Source: an uncultured bacterium (lineage in GTDB: Bacteria > Patescibacteriota > Patescibacteriia > Patescibacteriales > Patescibacteriaceae). From it: a DNA stretch of 7,865 nt. The notes under the pieces are model-generated. The model was not told where the DNA came from and did no database searches. It saw nothing but the letters and a program-made list of their open reading frames with translations. The stretch is from NCBI GenBank assembly GCA_937868555.1, contig CALMNI010000080.1, positions 1-7,865 on the forward strand, read 5' to 3'. Positions 6,027 through 7,865 of this stretch are shown piece after piece; within the stretch, counting starts at the first letter, position 1; each line of letters starts with the position of its first letter. Made by a program: the position numbers and the translations under genes.

Positions 6027-6587
6027 ATGCGTAGAACACACCGACGCCCCAAACATCAAGAACCAGAGAAGAAATTTCGTTTTAACCACGGCATCCGCGC
6101 GCCGCGTGTTGTTTTAATTGATGAAGAAGGAACTCATCAAGGTGAAATGGATATCGCCGATGCGGTGGCAATGGCTCAAAAAGCCGAATTAGACCTTGTT
6201 GAGGTTAATCCTACATCAAATCCCCCCATGGTAAAGATCATGGATTTTGGACAGTTTAAGTATGAACGCGATAAGAAGGCGCAAAAACAAAAAACACACC
6301 ACAAAAAGCTTGATACTAAGGGAATTCGCCTTTCTATACGTATTGGCGAGCATGACCTTGGTGTTCGTTTTGAACAAGCTAAGAAATTCTTGAGCAAGGG
6401 CAACAAGCTTCGTCTCGAGCTGCCTTTGCGCGGCCGGGAAAGACAGCATCCCGAGCTTGCTCGTGAGGTAATTGGTAAGTTTGTTTCCATGCTTGAAGCA
6501 GACCCTGAAATCCCCTTCGCCGTTGAGGAAAACTTGACAAGCCAGGGGGGAAAGTTTACTATGATATTGGCCAGCAAAAAAAGCTGA
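6027..6587 (+). CDS. infC: Translation initiation factor IF-3
   Basis: IF-3 binds the 30S subunit, keeps 50S away and checks initiator tRNA pairing. The 186 residues contain the N-domain (about 20-88: IRAPRVVLIDEEG, then LDLVEVNP and VKIMDFGQFKYE), a Lys-rich linker (about 82-96) and the C-domain (about 97-182), with LRGRERQHPEL (134-144) matching the family FRGRE-xxHPEL motif. A basic N-terminal extension of about 18 residues precedes the core. The start is a plain ATG, not the rare AUU used for autoregulation in E. coli. An in-frame TAG at 6015-6017 limits upstream extension to two ATT codons. No Shine-Dalgarno is seen. The stop is TGA. It heads the conserved infC-rpmI-rplT cluster. Confidence 0.96.
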   Translation: MRRTHRRPKHQEPEKKFRFNHGIRAPRVVLIDEEGTHQGEMDIADAVAMAQKAELDLVEVNPTSNPPMVKIMDFGQFKYERDKKAQKQKTHHKKLDTKGIRLSIRIGEHDLGVRFEQAKKFLSKGNKLRLELPLRGRERQHPELAREVIGKFVSMLEADPEIPFAVEENLTSQGGKFTMILASKKS

Positions 6588-6591
6588 TTTT

Positions 6592-6632
6592 TGCCTAAGA
6601 TAATAGAATTTTTGAAGATATGCCTAAGATAA
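6592..6632 (+). repeat. 12-base direct repeat at the rpmI start
   Basis: TGCCTAAGATAA occurs at 6592-6603, in the infC-rpmI spacer, and again at 6621-6632 covering the start of rpmI (A-TGCCTAAGATAA). The copies are 29 bases apart, so the upstream copy is out of frame with rpmI. The upstream copy with its preceding T reads TTG CCT AAG ATA, like a second start encoding M-P-K-I. It may be a partial duplication or a regulatory mimic. Confidence 0.6.
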
Positions 6633-6817
6633 AAACCCACCAGGCGACATCAAAGCGTTTCTCGATAACCAAGGGAAAAAAGTTGCGTCGCCGCAAAGCT
6701 GGACAGGATCATTTCAATTCCCGCGAATCGGGCAATACCGTCCGTAATAAGCGTCGTGATATCACCGTCCACACGACTGACGAAAAGAACGTCAGGAGCT
6801 TTATTCCATATAACTAA
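6620..6817 (+). CDS. rpmI: 50S ribosomal protein L35
   Basis: The 65-residue, very basic product has the standard L35 layout: MPKIKTHQATSKRF at the N-terminus, the GKKLRRRKAG segment, HFNSRES and a C-terminal part ending SFIPYN. Length is normal for the family (about 65). L35 sits in the large subunit. It lies 32 bases after infC and 3 bases before rplT, as in most bacteria. The start is set by the MPKIKTH signature; no Shine-Dalgarno precedes it. Confidence 0.95.
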   Translation: MPKIKTHQATSKRFSITKGKKLRRRKAGQDHFNSRESGNTVRNKRRDITVHTTDEKNVRSFIPYN

Positions 6818-6820
6818 TGT

Positions 6821-7168
6821 ATGCCTAGAGTAAAAAGAGGAACCACCCACGTCAAAAAGCGTCGTAAACTACTTAAGAAAACCAAAGGTTATAAATGGGG
6901 TCGTAAAAAATTGATTAAGGTTGCAAAGACAGCTGTTCTAAAAGCTGGAGTTCACGCCTATACCGACCGTAAGACTAAGAAGCGCACCCGCCGTGCCTTA
7001 TGGCAAATTAAGATCAGCGCTTTTGTAAAAGAGCGCGGACTTTCTTATTCCAAGTTCATTGGTATGCTTAAGGAAGGCAAGGTAGAGATTGATCGCAAGA
7101 TTTTAGCCGATTTGGCTGTTAACCATCCAGCAGCTTTAGACGCCATTTTGGAAAAGGTTAAAAAATAA
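6821..7168 (+). CDS. rplT: 50S ribosomal protein L20
   Basis: L20 binds 23S rRNA early and is needed to start 50S assembly. The 115 residues show the long basic N-terminal extension (MPRVKRGTTHVKKRRKLLKK), the KGYKWGRKK segment, the VLKAGVHAYTDRKTKKR helix and the globular C-domain with GLSYSKFIGMLKEGKVEIDRK and LADLAVNHPAA. Length is normal. In other bacteria L20 represses its own operon by binding leader RNA. I see no clear copy of that leader pseudoknot here, as the leader before infC is only about 34 bases by the predicted start. secG follows after one base. Confidence 0.96.
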   Translation: MPRVKRGTTHVKKRRKLLKKTKGYKWGRKKLIKVAKTAVLKAGVHAYTDRKTKKRTRRALWQIKISAFVKERGLSYSKFIGMLKEGKVEIDRKILADLAVNHPAALDAILEKVKK

Positions 7169-7169
7169 T

Positions 7170-7391
7170 ATGGATATCCGAGTGCTTCAAATCACCCAGC
7201 TTATTATCGCCGTATTGCTTATTGCGACTATTCTGATGCAAAACCGCGGTACGGGTCTTTCTGGAGTTTTTGGTGGTTCAAGCGGCGTTTACCGTACGAA
7301 GCGCGGCGTTGAAAAAATGTTATTTACAACGACAGTCGTTTTGGCCGTTTTGTTTTTTGCCTTGTCGATCAGTCGTTTAATCGTCAATTAA
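7170..7391 (+). CDS. secG: Preprotein translocase subunit SecG
   Basis: SecG is the small accessory subunit of the SecYEG channel and helps SecA-driven export. The 73-residue product has two hydrophobic segments (about 5-23 and 50-70) joined by a Gly- and Ser-rich cytoplasmic loop, MQNRGTGLSGVFGGSSGVYR, which is the family signature. Length is typical of the compact form. The gene begins one base after the rplT stop, so it is almost surely translated from the same mRNA. That link between ribosomal protein genes and secG is not the arrangement in E. coli. Confidence 0.92.
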   Translation: MDIRVLQITQLIIAVLLIATILMQNRGTGLSGVFGGSSGVYRTKRGVEKMLFTTTVVLAVLFFALSISRLIVN

Positions 7392-7394
7392 CCC

Positions 7395-7410
7395 AGCGGA
7401 ATTTTCCGCT
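7395..7410 (+). other. Small hairpin between secG and the HU gene
   Basis: AGCGGA and TCCGCT form a 6-bp stem around ATTT, just after the secG stop. The bases after it are not a T-tract, so it is a poor terminator. It may protect the upstream 3' end or separate expression of the HU gene. The spacer also has CATAAT (7415-7420) but no -35 partner that I can support. Confidence 0.4.
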
Positions 7411-7432
7411 ACTTCATAATTAAAAAGCCTAT

Positions 7433-7714
7433 ATGAATAAAGCAGGCTTAATTGAAAAGATTTCTGAGGAAGCATCATTAACCAAAAAACAGGTTGAGGA
7501 TGTTATTGAAAATTTGATTGCAACGATAATTGGCGAACTTAAAGCTGGGCGCAAAGTAAATTTAGTTGGTTTTGGAACCTTTGAAGCAAGAACCCGACAC
7601 ACACGCGGGGGCGTCAATCCGCAGCGACCAAATGAGCGTATTCAGATTCCGGAAGTTAAAGTTGCTAAATTTAAGACTGGTAAGACTTTGAAAGACGCGC
7701 TAAAAGAGAAATAA
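7433..7714 (+). CDS. HU/IHF-family DNA-binding protein
   Basis: This small nucleoid protein bends and compacts DNA as a dimer. The 93 residues cover the full family fold: the helical dimerisation part (MNKAGLIEKISEEASLTKKQ onward), the GFGTF turn (46-50), the beta-arm (about 52-75) with VNPQRPNERIQIP including the intercalating proline P63, and the closing KVAKFKTGKTLKDAL helix. The arm resembles the GRNPQTGEEI form of HU. HU is more likely than IHF because of overall match and because IHF is mostly proteobacterial, but sequence alone does not settle it. A tRNA-Arg gene begins 5 bases after the stop. No Shine-Dalgarno lies before the ATG. Confidence 0.93.
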   Translation: MNKAGLIEKISEEASLTKKQVEDVIENLIATIIGELKAGRKVNLVGFGTFEARTRHTRGGVNPQRPNERIQIPEVKVAKFKTGKTLKDALKEK

Positions 7715-7719
7715 GGCCC

Positions 7720-7792
7720 GCACTCGTAGCTCAATGGATAGAGCACTTGGCTTCGGACCAAGGGGTTGTGGGTTCGAATCCTGCCGGGTGCA
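7720..7792 (+). tRNA. tRNA-Arg (anticodon UCG)
   Basis: Acceptor GCACTCG pairs with CGGGTGC (one U-G pair). The anticodon stem CTTGG/CCAAG encloses CTTCGGA, giving anticodon TCG at 7753-7755. The variable loop is GGGTT and the T-arm GTGGG-TTCGAAT-CCTGC has two wobble pairs. The discriminator is A7792; the next bases are CAG, so CCA is not encoded. Anticodon UCG reads CGA and by wobble other CGN codons; many bacteria instead use ACG modified to inosine. Confidence 0.94.
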
Positions 7793-7804
7793 CAGGTGAA
7801 TTAA

Positions 7805-7865
7805 CTAATGAATAAAGTAACAAATTAACAAATTTCTAGGTATAATTTGTTCATTTGTTTATTAG
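7805..7865 (+). repeat. AT-rich imperfect palindrome at the window end
   Basis: The 23 bases at 7805-7827 match the reverse complement of 7843-7865 at 19 positions, with a 15-base loop between. Arms are built of AACAAATT-like words. The right arm ends exactly at the window edge in TTATTAG, the same seven bases found just before the infC ATG, where one T separates them from the start codon. It may continue beyond the window. Confidence 0.65.
7817..7846 (+). promoter_or_regulatory. Putative promoter within the terminal palindrome
   Basis: TATAAT (7841-7846) is a perfect -10 box located at the loop and inner stem of the palindrome. A poor -35, GTAACA (7817-7822, four of six), lies 18 bases upstream. 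It would drive a gene beyond the right edge. The layout copies that before infC. Confidence 0.4.

Noticed and set aside
1..7865. CRISPR array, insertion sequence, phage genes or riboswitch
   Set aside because: No spaced identical repeats, transposase, integrase or recognisable riboswitch core was found on either strand.

Overview
The window is a dense, entirely plus-strand block of bacterial housekeeping genes for transcription, translation, protein folding and export. It carries nine complete protein genes, a tmRNA and three tRNAs. I see no mobile element, CRISPR array or phage gene. Gene content, very short spacers, near absence of Shine-Dalgarno sequences, no encoded CCA on any tRNA, an enlarged NusA N-domain and a membrane pyrophosphatase next to nusA all fit a small-genome bacterium of the Candidate Phyla Radiation (Patescibacteria, Parcubacteria-like). 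That placement is an inference and would need a tree. UGA ends tig and infC, so the code is standard, which argues against the Gracilibacteria/Absconditabacteria groups where UGA encodes glycine.

Layout. Positions 1-260 hold no convincing gene. There is a perfect extended-consensus promoter pointing left off the window edge (36-64), a rightward promoter (about 125-153), and a nusA leader with a terminator-like hairpin (163-193) and a second hairpin followed by a U-tract (203-240). Then follow nusA (261-1580), hppA (1608-3599), tig (3609-4901), smpB (4898-5362, 4-base overlap with tig), the tmRNA gene ssrA (5387-5751), tRNA-Leu(UAA) (5764-5849) and tRNA-Gly(GCC) (5862-5933). A long imperfect palindrome with a TATAAT box near its centre (5943-6018) precedes infC (6027-6587), rpmI (6620-6817), rplT (6821-7168), secG (7170-7391), a small hairpin, an HU-type gene (7433-7714) and tRNA-Arg(UCG) (7720-7792). 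A second AT-rich palindrome, again with TATAAT, runs to the last base (7805-7865).

How the genes work together. NusA tunes RNA polymerase. Trigger factor folds nascent chains at the ribosome exit. SmpB and tmRNA rescue stalled ribosomes and are encoded side by side. IF3, L35 and L20 form the classical infC-rpmI-rplT cluster. SecG is part of the export channel, HU compacts DNA, and the pyrophosphatase recovers energy from the pyrophosphate made by all this polymer synthesis. Apart from the palindrome promoter before infC and the possible promoter inside smpB, spacers are so short that long co-transcripts are likely.

I did not find an undescribed multi-gene system. The least ordinary signals are the tmRNA tag (GKTASPAFSWKVPAFAIA, ending AIA rather than LAA), the possible attenuator in front of nusA, the paired palindrome promoters, and the U-AUG start context without Shine-Dalgarno in 8 of 9 genes.
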